Below are positions 47,964 to 60,000 of a DNA stretch of 64,000 nucleotides, piece after piece (within the stretch, counting starts at the first letter, position 1; every line of letters begins with the position of its first letter). This stretch comes from Anniella stebbinsi (lineage: Eukaryota; Chordata; Lepidosauria; Squamata; Anniellidae). The notes under the pieces were generated by a model. It searched no databases. It was not told the DNA's origin and worked only from the letters and a program-made list of their open reading frames with translations. Where the stretch lies: contig JARDYH010000003.1 in the NCBI GenBank assembly GCA_029215795.1, positions 258,238,562-258,302,561 on the forward strand. Direction: 5' to 3'. A program made the position numbers and the translations under genes.

Positions 47964-48581
47964 TAGGGATGTGCATGCACCCCGGATTGGATTGGGACCT
48001 CTGCTGTTGTCCTCGGATCGGATCGGATCCCGATCCAAAAATCAGACGTCCGATTTTTGGATCGGCCACCATTTTTGGTATTTTCGCCATAGGCTTGCAT
48101 TGGGGGAAAGAACGCTTACCCCCAATGCAGGCCTATATGGAAAACATAGCGGTGGGTGGGTGAGTGGGGGCCTAACTCCCCCTCCCTGTCCCTCCCTGTC
48201 CCCTCGCGCTCCTTACCTGCTGGGGCTGTCCGCTTCTCTCCGCTGCTCTGATCTACTGAGAAACAGGCTTCGCGGCCTGCCTCTCAGTAGCGCGCCGGGT
48301 GACGTCATCACCCGGCACGCTACTGAGAGGCAGGCCGCGAAGCCTGTTTCACAGTAGAAGGGGGCAGCGGATGGCAGTGGACGGCCCCAGCAGGTAAGGA
48401 GGACGAGGGAGAGGAGGAGGTCCGATCCTCCGATCTTATCCTAACCGGATCGGGTCCTTTCGGACCGGTTCAGATCACATCAGATGATCCAGAAGCCGGG
48501 ATTGGAATTGGATAATTTTATCCGATTTCGGTCGGATTGGCTCTGGATCGTGGATCGGACCCGATCCAATGTACATCCCTA
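47964..48581. mobile_element. hAT-type non-autonomous element, 618 bp, 8-bp duplication
   Basis: It starts TAGGGATGTGCATG and ends GTACATCCCTA, flanked by perfect ctggttac copies (47956-47963 and 48582-48589). No transposase frame is present. Inside are a hairpin ccgatccaaaaatcagacgt / ccgatttttggatcgg (about 48029-48064), a large palindrome (48253-48357) and many ggatcgg words near the right end. The CpG-rich centre differs strongly from the host LINE. Confidence 0.87.
48253..48357. repeat. 105-bp palindrome centred on tgacgtca
   Basis: ctactgagaaacaggcttcg and gcggcctgcctctcagtag on the left pair with ctactgagaggcaggccgc and gaagcctgtttcacagtag on the right. The centre reads gggtgacgtcatcaccc (about 48297-48313), a consensus cAMP-response element. 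Arms are almost perfectly complementary. Confidence 0.88.
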
Positions 48582-48950
48582 CTGGTTACTTGAGTGCTCG
48601 CCTTGCTCCTGTGTCTCACCATCTGCAGACCCAATTTCAAGGGCAGGGTGACCTGATTGTCCCCCGCTACTATTTGGAATGTGCAGGGGCCAGGGCTTTT
48701 TCAGTGGTTGGCCCTCGATTATGGAACAATTTGCCACTAGAGACTAGACAGGCTCCCACCGTCAATTGTTTTAAATGCCTCTGTAAGGGGTTCTTATTTT
48801 CACAAGAGTTTGTGGGAGGGGTGGTTTAAATTTTAATGTGGGTTGAGGGTTCTTAATCAAAATTGTTTTATGTATTATTGTAAAGTGCCACAATGCCAGA
48901 AATGGTGAGGTGGCGCTATAAAAATGTTTTTAATAAATAATAAATGTACA

Positions 48951-49230
48951 AAGTCACAATGAAAACCACAGCAAATTACTTCAGAACATGTATGACTAGA
49001 ATTTTACGAATGTGAGATTACTTTAGTAGTGTTAACAGAGCAATCTACTAAAGTTACTTATATTTATTGCAATGTTTTTAAATCATCGTTCATCCTTGTA
49101 TACATCTGGGTGGTGTACAAGACTATGAAACAATTGTTATAGACATACGAGAAAACTTACTTATTTGAATTGCTTATTCTTTTTCAAAATGCCATGGTGG
49201 ATGGTATGGTATAGTGGCTACATTATGTGA
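48951..49230. other. Spacer between LINE copies
   Basis: Nothing recognised. Confidence 0.3.
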
Positions 49231-49654
49231 GCTGGCAACGAGGATGATCAGGGGTCTTGAAACAAAGCTCTATGAGACTGAAAGAACTGGGCATGTTTAG
49301 CCTGCAGAACAGAAGACTGAGGGGAGACATTATAGCACTCTTCAAATACGCGAAAGTATTTGCACAGAGGAGGGCCAGGATCTCTTCTTGATCAATCCAG
49401 AATGCAGGACATGGGCTCAAGTTACAGGAAGCCAGATTCCGGCTGGACGTTAGGAAAAACTTCCTGTTACAGCAGTACGACAATGGAACCCATGACCTAG
49501 GGAGGTGGTGGGCTCTCCCATACTGGAGGCTTTCAATAGGCAACTGGACAGCCATCTGTCAGGTATGCTTTAAGGTGGATTCCTGCATTGAGCAGGGGGT
49601 TGCACTCAATGGCCTTATAGGCCCTTTCCAACTCTACTATTCTATGATTCTATG
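49231..49654 (+). mobile_element. CR1 LINE, 3' end
   Basis: The sequence follows the CR1 3' region: gaggatgatcaggggtcttg, ggcatgtttagcctgcagaa, aggagggccaggatctcttc, aggaagccagattccggctg and gcagggggttgcactcaatg. It ends with the CR1 tail attctatgattctatg (49639-49654). Severely 5'-truncated, without an open frame. Confidence 0.92.
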
Positions 49655-49679
49655 GGAAGTTTCTGGTTCAAATTTCACT

Positions 49680-49960
49680 GTCTAGATGGCTTTAGGTGAG
49701 CCATTATCTTTCAGTTTTCCATCTGCAAAATCAGGATATTATTGCAGTATCTTATAGGGTTGTTGAAAGCATTACTGAGAGAGATATGAAGCATTTCATA
49801 CACTTGTAAAAGTACTTCTCTTAGCCTTGTTCCATATATAGACACACACACTTAATACAGGAATAATATTCACCTGCCTTACAAGGTTCTTGTAAAAATT
49901 GGTGAGAAAATTTAGGTGAAGTGCTTTGAACACTTCAAACAAGTATTATATAAATACATA
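49680..49960 (+). mobile_element. MIR-like (CORE-SINE) remnants
   Basis: cagttttccatctgcaaaat, then atagggttgttgaaagcatt and atgaagcatttcatac, follow the order of MIR core and 3' sequence. A second partial copy at 49874-49950 (cttacaaggttcttgtaaaa, then gtgctttgaac) matches the same part. Confidence 0.6.
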
Positions 49961-50474
49961 AACACTGTAATCCTATGCACACTTACTTGAATACCACCGA
50001 ACCCAGCGGGAACCACTTAAAAGAAAACAATGGACAGATTGTGTTGTAAATTTAAATCCTCTGCACACAAACTCCAAACACAGCGGGATTTACTTCTGTG
50101 TAAAAATACACATAATATATTATGAAAACTATTCTCTATTTTTCATAGAGGCTTAAATTATGGGGGGATAGTTTCTATTTAATTGAAATGTTTCAAGTGC
50201 TCAAAAGACACTACTAGGGAGGATAATAGATTTCATATATGAGAAGGCAATGATTTATTATTGAAAAATGCACAAAATAGGCATTGCCCAATCATAGACT
50301 TTGCATCTTTTCTCATGGACCAACATGGCTTATGTGTAACTTACATTCTTGTTATATATAACATTTACATAGTTAGAGTAAATGCAAGCAATGAGGACCT
50401 AATATCAGCTTTCTACTTATCTAAGAGGGAAAAAAAACGTGTTAGGGAATGAAGGCTGGAGGGCAGGGAAAGCT

Positions 50475-50580
50475 GACTTAAGGCACAATCTTATGCATAG
50501 TTAGGCAGAAGAAGATGCTGGCTGCGGCACGCTCAGAGTTGTAGGGCTTTTTCTATCTACCCATGCGTAGGAATTTGCAA
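50475..50580. repeat. Dispersed palindromic repeat near MSH2 promoter
   Basis: aaggcacaatcttatgcata, cagagttgtagggctttttc and ctacccatgcgtaggaattt recur in order at 52663-52775; the first part also occurs at 57361. Ends are roughly inverted (cttatgcat / atgcgtagg). Confidence 0.55.
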
Positions 50581-50594
50581 CCTTAATCACACAA

Positions 50595-50858
50595 CCACGC
50601 AGCGCCGCCTCCGCCGCCATTTTCAGATCATGTTCCCAATTAGGCCTACAATAATCCTTAGCTTCGGGCCGTTGCCAAGGTATCGGGACGGTGGCCGGGA
50701 GGGTTCATGTCGCTCAGAACGCATTACGGAGGGGGGGGGGAAATCGCGCCTTCTACGGTGGCCGGCTTGGGACGCGGCGAGAGGATTGGCTGCGCGAGGG
50801 CATCACTGCTGCTGCAGTTACCGGCGGCTGCTGATTGTTGTTGGCGGGAGATTGCAGC
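50595..50858 (+). promoter_or_regulatory. MSH2: Candidate MSH2 promoter and 5' UTR
   Basis: GC- and CpG-rich with no TATA box. Motifs: YY1-like ccgccgccattttc (50611-50624), inverted CCAAT box attgg (50785-50789) and an E2F-like ttggcgggag (50841-50850) directly before the ATG. MSH2 is known to be induced with S phase, so an E2F site would be in keeping. Assignments are by motif only. Confidence 0.6.
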
Positions 50859-51087
50859 ATGGCGGCTTCCACTGAACCCTTTTCTTCCCCGCGGGAGGGC
50901 TGCTGGCCCGAGAGCTCGGGCGCCGAGAGCGGCTTTGTGCGCGCCGTGATGGCGCTGCCCGCCAAGCCCGACACCACTGTGCGGTTCTTCGAGCGCGGCG
51001 ACCACTACACGGTGCACGGCGTGGATGCGATGCTGGCGGCGGCGGAGGTCTTCAAGACGCGGGGGGTCATCCGGATGCTGGGTGCAG
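50859..51087 (+). CDS. MSH2: MSH2 exon 1 (coding part)
   Basis: Opens [20 protein letters not shown] and continues with the conserved [16 protein letters not shown] and [17 protein letters not shown]. It ends in phase 1 before gtgcgg. It is six codons longer than human exon 1. The ATG is the only one upstream of the conserved block in this frame (context gcagcATGg). Confidence 0.94.
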
Positions 51088-54000
51088 GTGCGGGGCTTAG
51101 GGAGCCTCTAGGAGTTGGGGGACTGGAGGGCAATGGGGGGTGGCGGTTTAGGGTGCTTGAGGTTACTGGGATTCGTTTGGGAGGCATCCTCGGTGGAGTG
51201 GGGCGAGCTTTAATGCTTTTCTCCTTTAGGTTGGGGCAGGGCTGTCGAGCCCCTGCTTCGCAAGTAAAAGTTAACTCTCCGGTATCTTCAGGTGGAGCTA
51301 GAAAAGTCTTCTGTCTAAAACCTGGAAAGTCGGTGCCAGTTCTGTAGACCTCAACTCCCCAACTTTTTGTGTGTGTGCTAGTGGGCACTTTAGGACTTCT
51401 GAAATGGCCAGGGGCAGTTGTGCAAAATGGCAGCCATGGGAGTGTGTGGGGGGCTAGAACTCCAACCTAAGCCCTACCAAAGAAGCCTCACCAGTCCAGC
51501 CATAGTTCTTTCCCTTTCTCACCCTACACTTGCCCCAGGCAGAAATCCAGGCACTCAACACATACATCCCACGTTATAGACATATAGAACAGACAGAAAA
51601 CACATACACACCTTCACCTTTCACGGTGAACAGACACAGAGAACATAAGCACACATTGAATTTCTCTCTCTGTTACTCTGAAAAAGGCTCAGACTTCCTC
51701 ACGCTCTCATTCCGACATAACAGCCAAACAGGACAGACGGACACATACACAGCATTCTGCTGCTTTAGGAGGACCAGCCTAACCAATCTCACAGGATTAT
51801 TGTGAGAATACAAATGGGGAGGAAACGGACAACGTAAGTGTAATAATATGGAGTAAATAATTTTATACTAAAAAAGCAAAATTGCCTTATACTGAGTTCA
51901 TAATAACACCCCCTAGCATGTTAAATGGCTGACTGTGCATTGTGTGTTGCTTGTGTGCACTCATTTACATGCATTTGCACTTGAGACAAGATGCATCCAG
52001 TATCTTATTGGAAATTTATCTTATAGAGTCCATTGGGGAGGGAGTCTGAAGACTGACACCAACTCTTATATCTCACGTTAAACATTAAAAATTTGAAAAA
52101 CATCCTCTTGCTTCACATACGTGAATTGCGTGAATGCAAACTGCTAGCAGCCAAAACTGCTAGCAGCCAAAACAACAAAGAATCTTATGGCTCATGAAAT
52201 ACTTCACAAACCTATTCTGGCATAATCTATAGTCCACTTCATCAGATGTATGGAGTATTATGTGGAGTTTCAGGTTCATATGCAATGCATATGGGGGCGG
52301 GGGAGAATTGTAATCAGTGAGATGCTACAAGACTATTTTTTGGTTTTGCTATAATAAATTAATACAGCTACCGTCCAGTGTTTATTAATTATGCAGCGCT
52401 TATGCATGTCTACTCAGAAGTATGTACCACTATGTTCAATGGGTTTTACACCTAGATAAAGGATTTCAGTCTTATAGCACAATGTTATGCACATCTATTA
52501 GAAAAAAAGTCCCATCGTGTTTAATAAGAATTGCTATCAGGCATGTGTGCATAAAAATGTAGCCTAAATCTTTCTTGTTCCCACCCCTTCCTTCCTGTTA
52601 CTATATGGCATAGAAATAACTCAATGAATAAAGAAACCTGGGCTGAAATGGTAAACACACTTAGGGTGCAATCTTATGCATGTTTAGGGAAAAAAAGTTC
52701 TATAGCTCGTAGCATGCTGGGAGTTGTAGGACTTTTTATGTCTATAGACGCATAGGAATGCACACTTACTTAATGGGGGGTTGGTGTATTGCTGTTTTCC
52801 TGCTGCAGCGAGTGGGAGAGGATCCAGAAAGGGATAGTTGACTGGGCAGGGGGACACCTCTGCTATCACCAGTAGCTAAGTCAGCAATAAGCTGAAAAAG
52901 ACCACCATTTCAGATTCCTTGCCTGCACTCACACCCAACTTCCTGATACCAAAAAGGATGGGGTTCAAAAGGAACCAGGAAGTCTTTTCTGCAGCTGGGT
53001 GGTTACTCATATTGATCATAGCTGTGACTTCTCTCATTGGTAAAATGCACTAAAAGGTGGTAGCAGGCTAATTTCTCACAACACATTTGAACAAAACGGT
53101 TGTCCATTTCTCACAAAATGATTGAAATATGCCTGAGCCTTTCATCTCATATCTCAGGTTTTATAAATGCTAGAAACCCTTTTATTTGAAATCTGGAAAT
53201 CAGGGCTTTCTAGTGGGCCTCCTCAGGCCATGTGCTGGAAGCTGCAGCACCATTAGCCTGTGTTTAATTTGGGTATGACTATAAGGTTATTAATGAATGT
53301 AATTTGAAGATCAATAATGAATCAAACGTTTACTCTTTTTAATGACTTACTCAGATTAATAATGAGCATATTTACCTCTAAATATCTGGTAATGCTCATT
53401 ATTAATCAGAGAAATGACTGACTTGATTGCATATTCATATTCAAATCTTCCATGCATAAACCATTAACTGCTTGTATACAACAGGAAAGTTATGATTCAT
53501 ATGAATTCTTGTATACGTTCTCTGTCAAGTTCAGCTTTTGAAACCAATGAGTCTTTCTTTTTATGGCTTGCAGGAAGTACAATTGGGCATGATGTCTCAG
53601 CTTAGGCACATTTGATTTCAACAAGAGCAATTTATGTACCCTATTATATAATATGAATAATTTTCCTATTGAAAACAATAGGTTGAATCCTGGCTTCGTC
53701 ATACTTAGAGTAAATCCATTGAAATCAATGGGGCTTAAGTTAGTCGTGAATTACGTCCCATTGATTTCAGTGAATCTAAGTATGACTAGGCCTGAAAATA
53801 ACACAATGGGACTTAACAGTGCTTAACTTGACTAGATCATACCTTCCATTTGTAATGTGTCAACCATATTCCATTATCATCCTTTAGGAACCCGGAAACT
53901 TGAAAGTGTTGCTCTTAGCAAGATGAATTTTGAATCTTATTTGAGGGAGCTGCTTCTGGTTCGTCAGTACAGGGCCGAGGTATACAAGAACAAAGCAGGA

Positions 54001-57000
54001 AATAAATCCACCAAAGAGAGTGAATGGTATTTGGCATACAAGGTATGTCTTCATCATAATCAGTTGGACTGAATAATATTATTAAAAAATATGTGTTGCT
54101 CTGATTACAAACCTGTGAGTACTTTTCACACTTTTCGTCTGGCAGTTAGACTTCATGGAACCAGGCACATTCAGGAGTGTCTGGTGCTTCTCTGCTATCC
54201 ATTATGTTGATTGGTTCTGCTCTTTAATGATTGGAGGCACCTCACAGGGTTAGAAAAAAATACTTAACACTTCCAAGAGTCATTGAATTGGTTCTAACAT
54301 AACGAGAAGCCACTGAGGGTGAATTTCCCCACAGGGTTCCTTGTTGTAGCGCTGGCTGCCATTTTGAAAATTCAGGCTGCAATGGTGGTTCACTGCGGCT
54401 TGTTGATGAGGGTGGTTTCTTGAAGTGGTTAACAAGCCACCTGCAAACCTAAAACAGGCAACTGGGGAAATTCACCCATGGTGGCTTCTTGTTTGAACCA
54501 GGTCAGTATCAGTTTTTTTAGGTACCAGGCCTGCTGAGGGTTGAACGAATATGTAAGGATTATAGGTGACCAGGGCCTAGAGATCTTGCCGAGATGGTAA
54601 ATCTGTGCATGAGCCATATCACTTTAGACTGCAGGTTGGGCAATTTGTTCTTCTGTACAAAAAAGGTCCCTCCACATAGAAAACTAGCAGGCCAGGGAGG
54701 TTTTATTATTTTAAATTGTTGTACACTGCCTCGACGGTTTTCTAGCAGATAAGGTGGCATATAAATGTTAATAATAAATAAATACATGAATTTGTGTAGG
54801 AAATTATTTATATAAAGAATAGAGATGTGAAGATCTGGGAAAAACCTGAGGAATTTTTGGGAAAAACCTGAGGAATTTTTGGAACATTCAGGGGAATACC
54901 CCCTCCACCCCACTTTTTCCCCTCAGGCCTTCCCATCTCTATTAAAGAATCATTCGGTTGCGAGAACCCCCACTTGCAATCTGAACTGGCACAGCCCAAA
55001 CACAGGTTTATTACTTCAGTGCGAACTTGGCCTTGGAGTCTGTGCTTCCAACCCTTAGCACTGCAGAGCATCCTAGGTGCTTAATGATAAAATGCAGCAG
55101 TACACTTCCAAGAAAGTAAAGAGCTCAGTCTATATGATGCAATTGATTGTTTGGGCCTTATTCATTTAATCTAATAGTTTTTGGCCTTGTTCAGCAAGTC
55201 ATAACTGGTGGTCGGCAGGTTCATTCCCTCTGCTGGCTAGATGGAGGCTAGTGCCTCTGCCCTATAGCAAAGGAATCCCCTGTCCCCCACAATCCTTCCT
55301 GTGGCAGGAGGACAGTGTTTGGGCTTCAATTGGTGCTTGGCAAATGGATTTAGACTCCCTCTGCCAAGCAGTGGTTATAGGAGTGTCCACATCTCCGCTT
55401 TTCCACCCTGCAGGAAAGCTGACAGTGGATAATGCGTGGCCTTCTGTTGATAGTTGGCTATGGGGTTGCGTTTCCTGTAGGAAAGAGAGGTGGGGTCCAT
55501 GCTTGAACACCTTTCCAGACTTGGAGCTGGGGATGGCTGCCCATCTCTGCAGGTTCAAAGGTGGGAGGACATATTTTTGTTTGTTATGCTTTCTAGAGCA
55601 GGGATGGGCAGAAGGTAAGTCTCCAGATTTTTTGGACGTCTACTCCCAGAAGCCCCTGCCAGCACGGCCAGTGTTCAAGAATGCTTGGAGTTGAAGTCCA
55701 AAACATCTGGAAATCTACTTTTTGCCCACTCCTTCCCTAGAAGGCCATGTTGCTCTCGCCATGGTGAGCACAAATGTTGTAGTCTGGCTCTCCACCTCCT
55801 TCGTTCCTCTAGCAGGAGAGCCCCATGGGCAGAACGCCACCCACAGGTGGTCTAGATCCAACCCAGAAAGTACATGGTGATAGTGGCCTATTTCTCAGTG
55901 GAAGAGAAGATATGCAAGCTGACTGGGCCATACTGTCCCAGTAGAAACACACTACACATGCACAAACAAATGGGCATTGACCAGAAATGGTGGGTGGAAT
56001 GGGCAGGTCAGAGGGAGCAAAGTGATTCTCCTCCCTCTTCCTCCTCTTCTACATATGCACACAGTGATGTGGAAAGATTTTTTCCCTTAGCAGGGGTGGG
56101 CAACCTCAGGCTCGGGGGCCAAATCTGGCCCTCCAAACTTCCCAGATGGCCAAATCCTCTTCCATTTGCCCCACCCACGACCTCCCACTACCAATTCTTT
56201 GGTGATTTCCTGGTTTTTGTGCAGTTTTCTTCCTATTCTGAAAGGTTGAAATACCTCCCCTAAGGCTTACTTACTGGCAGTAAGAGCTTTCAGCTACAAT
56301 AGACTGGCAGATTTGCCCCTGCCCCCATTTGCCTTTAGCCCTGCCCGCCACTGGAATGTGACTCCTAAGGGCTTCCAAGCAATTTTAATAGACCATTAGG
56401 CTGAAAGAATCAACCTTGTCCTAGAGGGATTTTGTTTCCTGCCTCTGTAGGATAATGCTTGGCTTATTTGCCTTAATAGGATAAGGCTTGGCTCATTTGC
56501 CTTAATAGGATAAGGCTTGGCTCATTTGCCTAACTTGCTAGCATTATTTGCATTGCCAGGTATTTTGTCTGGATTGTGTCACTTCATTAATGTGGAGAAA
56601 TAGGAGGTCCTTACATGGCCTGAGGAGGAACTGAGAACTACCTGCTGTGTCCTCCCCCTTCTGTGGCTATGAACAAAAGTAGTTCACCAAAATTAATGGC
56701 TAGAAATTATTTTCTAGAACTATTTAATAGTCTGGCAATTTCTACATTCCTGATTGATTGGACTTTTTCGTTACCTTCTGTGATGTTGATACACTTGATT
56801 GGAAACAAGGCAATGTTCGGGTAGTAATTTCAAAAGGTGTGATGTGGCTTAGGTGAAGAAAAAAAATCCAGTTTGAACTTTTGGCAATGTAATTGCCGTA
56901 TCTCTATGTGCATTTAAACTCTTCTATAATTCAAAACCACGTCTCATGCTCTGATTTTCTTTCATCAAATAGGGTTCTCCAGGGAACCTGGCGCAGTTTG

Positions 57001-60000
57001 AGGATATTCTCTTCGGCAACCATGATATGTCAACTTCTGTTGGTGTTGTGGGCATTAAGCTGCTCTCAGGGGATGGGCAAAAAGTTGTCGGAGTTGGGTT
57101 TGTGGATACTTTGGTGAGGAAACTGGAGGTGTGTGAGTTTCCAGATAACGATCAGTTTTCAAACCTTGAAGCACTACTCGTTCAGATGGGACCCAAGGAA
57201 TGTTTGTTACCTGTTGGAGAGGCTGCTGGAGATATGGAGAAACTGAGACAGGTAAGCCATGACAGCTGTGTGGCTTTACATAAACCTAAAATTGGGGCAG
57301 AGGAGAGAGGAATGTATTGGAAGATTCCTTTTGAACTGGCCTGCAAGCTTTAATTGGCTTAAGGCACAATCCGTTGCATGTTTAGACAGGAAAAAGTCCT
57401 TCAGCTTCCTGCATTCCCCAGACAGCATTTTTTCCTAGTTGTTCTGGTCTCTCCCCCTCCCACCTTACAAGTCTACACATTTCTAGTGTGGCCCTTGCAG
57501 TAAAAGATGGCTTCCTCCTCCTCCCTTCTCACACTTGTATGCCCTTCCTTGCTGGTTCAGATTATGTTTGAATTAGGCAAAGCATGGTTACAGCCAGGGG
57601 TCTGCAGATACCAGCTTGGCTTGCTAGCCAAGTCTCTCTCTGCCCTTGCTACCAATTCCACCGCCACCCCCACCCCACCCTCCAGCATGTTCAGCAGGCT
57701 TCTGGAAGAGGCCACGGTTTCTCGAACATGTCCTGCCGTGTTTGGAATAGCTAAGAAAAAATAGGAGCCTCATCTCTTCTGTGTGTTTTTTGTTTAACTT
57801 TCCCCAAACTACTGTGCAAGTGACAAGACAAGCAGGCGTTTCTCCTGCTGCTTCTGTCCTCTTTTGAAACCTTTCTCCTGTTCAGCCCTTTGGCAATCAT
57901 AGGGGGTTTAGGGGAGGTTCTGGAGCTTGTGTCTGCCCTGCAGGAAGCTTTGGGGAAGGATCAAAACAGTGGGAGAGACACCTGCAGTTTCTTTGCATGG
58001 CCAAAGCGTCCGACAAGCTGGGCAAGACTCTGCCTGCCTGTCGCAGCCCTCTATGTTGTTGGCTAGAGGGAAAGGTGGGCCTTAAAGAAAGCTTTGGGGG
58101 CCAGGAGTAACTAGGATTCCCAGCACCATTTCTATCCTTTCCAAAGCTTCCTGTAAGGGAGAAAAGACCCTGACCCTCCAGCCAGCACAGAGGGTTCAAG
58201 GGAGGGGAGGGGTCTCGCCTGTTGTGGAGCGACTTGGATAAGGAGAGAAACAACTAGAGAGAAATGCCTGCTGTTTCTTCTTTTAGTAACAAAAGGAGGA
58301 GAGCATCCAATACAGGTCAGAAAAAGGAGAAACGGGTTCTCGGGTTGTAAAATGTTTATTTCCACAAAGCCCCAAATAAACATTTTGCATCCTGAGAACC
58401 TGTTTCTCCTTTTTCTGACCTGTTTCTTCTTTTAGCCAAATACGATCTCATTCGCACATCATTCAGAGACTAGTGTGAGTTTCTGTCTCTCCCCAGGGGC
58501 CAAGGAGCCCTCGCCCCTGGCGAGCAGGCGAGTAGAATGATCAGTGTCCGGCTGCTGCAAAGCGTAATTTGCCTTCGCATCAGAATTGGAAGTCATGGTT
58601 TGAACTGGTTTTCCTATTCTAGTTTGGAGGCAAACTGTTAGCCCTGATTTGCATGGTTCTGACAAAATGGCGGTTGCTGTGAACCAGGAAGTGAAAGAGG
58701 AAATGGAAGCGTACGGACAGAGAGCGAGAGAGAGCGAGAATACAAGGCCAAGGAATGTTCCTGAGGGCGAAACCATGATTTGGCCATGATGTTTGAACTG
58801 GGCTAATGTGCCTGTTCCTCTTTCTCTCAGGTCTTGCATAATATTTGGACCAATGTGGTAGTCAGAAATATGGGAGGGAGTGCATGCAAAATGGACTCCT
58901 ATGTTTCCATGAGCTCACAGTGTTTAGAATCGGTCCAGACATTCTTAATCAGAATTTGCCATCAATTGTTTATCCCTTCCAAACGATAATGTTGTCATCT
59001 AGCCTGTAGTTCTCTGCCTGAATGAAAATATTGTTGGGTTTATCTAAAAATTAATCATGTCAATCTTGTTGCTGTGTCAAAAACAACTAGGCGCTTGATA
59101 CTTCAAAATCTAAAATTGGTGGTAACTTACTACTGTTGAGTTTACTGAACGATGTACCTTAATATATTTGCAATGTTATCCGATGCGTATTTGCTCAGAA
59201 CAGGCTCCCTGGTAAGTCAGTTTAGCATTGCAGTCTTATGCTGCAATCCTAAACCTGTTTATCCATGAGTAAGTCCCATTGATCTCAGTGGCATTTACTT
59301 TTGCGTAGACCTCTATGGGATTGCACTGTTCATTCCGCGAATGGTTCATATGGTCAGGTGTGGAATTCATTTGATTTGCATTTTAGTATGAACGTAATGA
59401 ATTCACACTTCCTGAAACTACACCCAAATCAGAACACAGTTTAACTTAGCCCCGGTGTGCAGCCGGGGAAGGGAATGGTCTGGAACAGTTCTGCCTTAAA
59501 ATGACTTTTCCTTGAGTCCATCTCAATGACTAAAGATGCTTAGGTCTTTCTCTCTCTAAATGCGAGCCCTAGTTTATGAATGGAAATATCACAAGTTCAT
59601 GAAAGTGAAATGAAACGTTGATTTTCCTGGATGCATGTGGTGCAGCTTCACAAGATTAAAACAAGCTGGAGGCATTTCCATGTAGCTCCTCCTCAGTAGT
59701 AGTAGTAACAAAGTGCAGTGTTTACGCAGCTTGAAATCTGTCTGTCTGTCTGTCTGTCCATCTATCCATCTTTTATATGTTCATCCAAATAGAGCAGGGG
59801 TGCAGAACCTCAGCCCTGGGGGCCAAATCTAGCCCTCCAGGGTACCCCAGAAGGCTGTAGCCCCTTTCCCCTGACCTTTGATTATTTCGTGGTTTCATGG
59901 CTTTCATGCAGTTTCCCCCCCATTCTGGAAGGTTGAAATGCCTCTCCTCAGGCTTAGTTACTGGCAGTAAGAGATTTAAGCTACAATAAGCTGGTATTTT

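Larger units (their letters stand above)
46830..48950 (+). mobile_element. L2-like LINE, 5'-truncated, split by a hAT element
   Basis: An RT frame from 46833 (NYRPVSNLPFLGKVVEKVVL, FLDLFQSGFRTGHSMETALA, LLLDLSAAFDTMDHELLI) reaches the active-site YADD (47343-47354) and a TGA at 47643. The same frame continues (FLSEADLTIAVHALVASRLD, EPHWLPVAARVRYKVL) to 47963. It is then cut by the insertion at 47964-48581 and resumes with the C-terminal VGPRLWNNLPLETRQ motif. It ends in an A/T-rich tail near 48950. A short deletion just before YADD joins FNVRLLRYH to the motif. Confidence 0.87.

Noticed and set aside
48258..48350. Palindrome as an intrinsic terminator or RNA gene
   Set aside because: It lies in a non-autonomous hAT-type element and has no adjoining gene or T-run that would support either.
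50707..51388. Alternative-frame and antisense open frames over MSH2 exon 1
   Set aside because: They reflect high GC content; the conserved MSH2 frame is the one starting at 50859.
56446..56532. Regularly spaced repeats as a CRISPR-like array
   Set aside because: Direct tandem units without spacers in a vertebrate intron.
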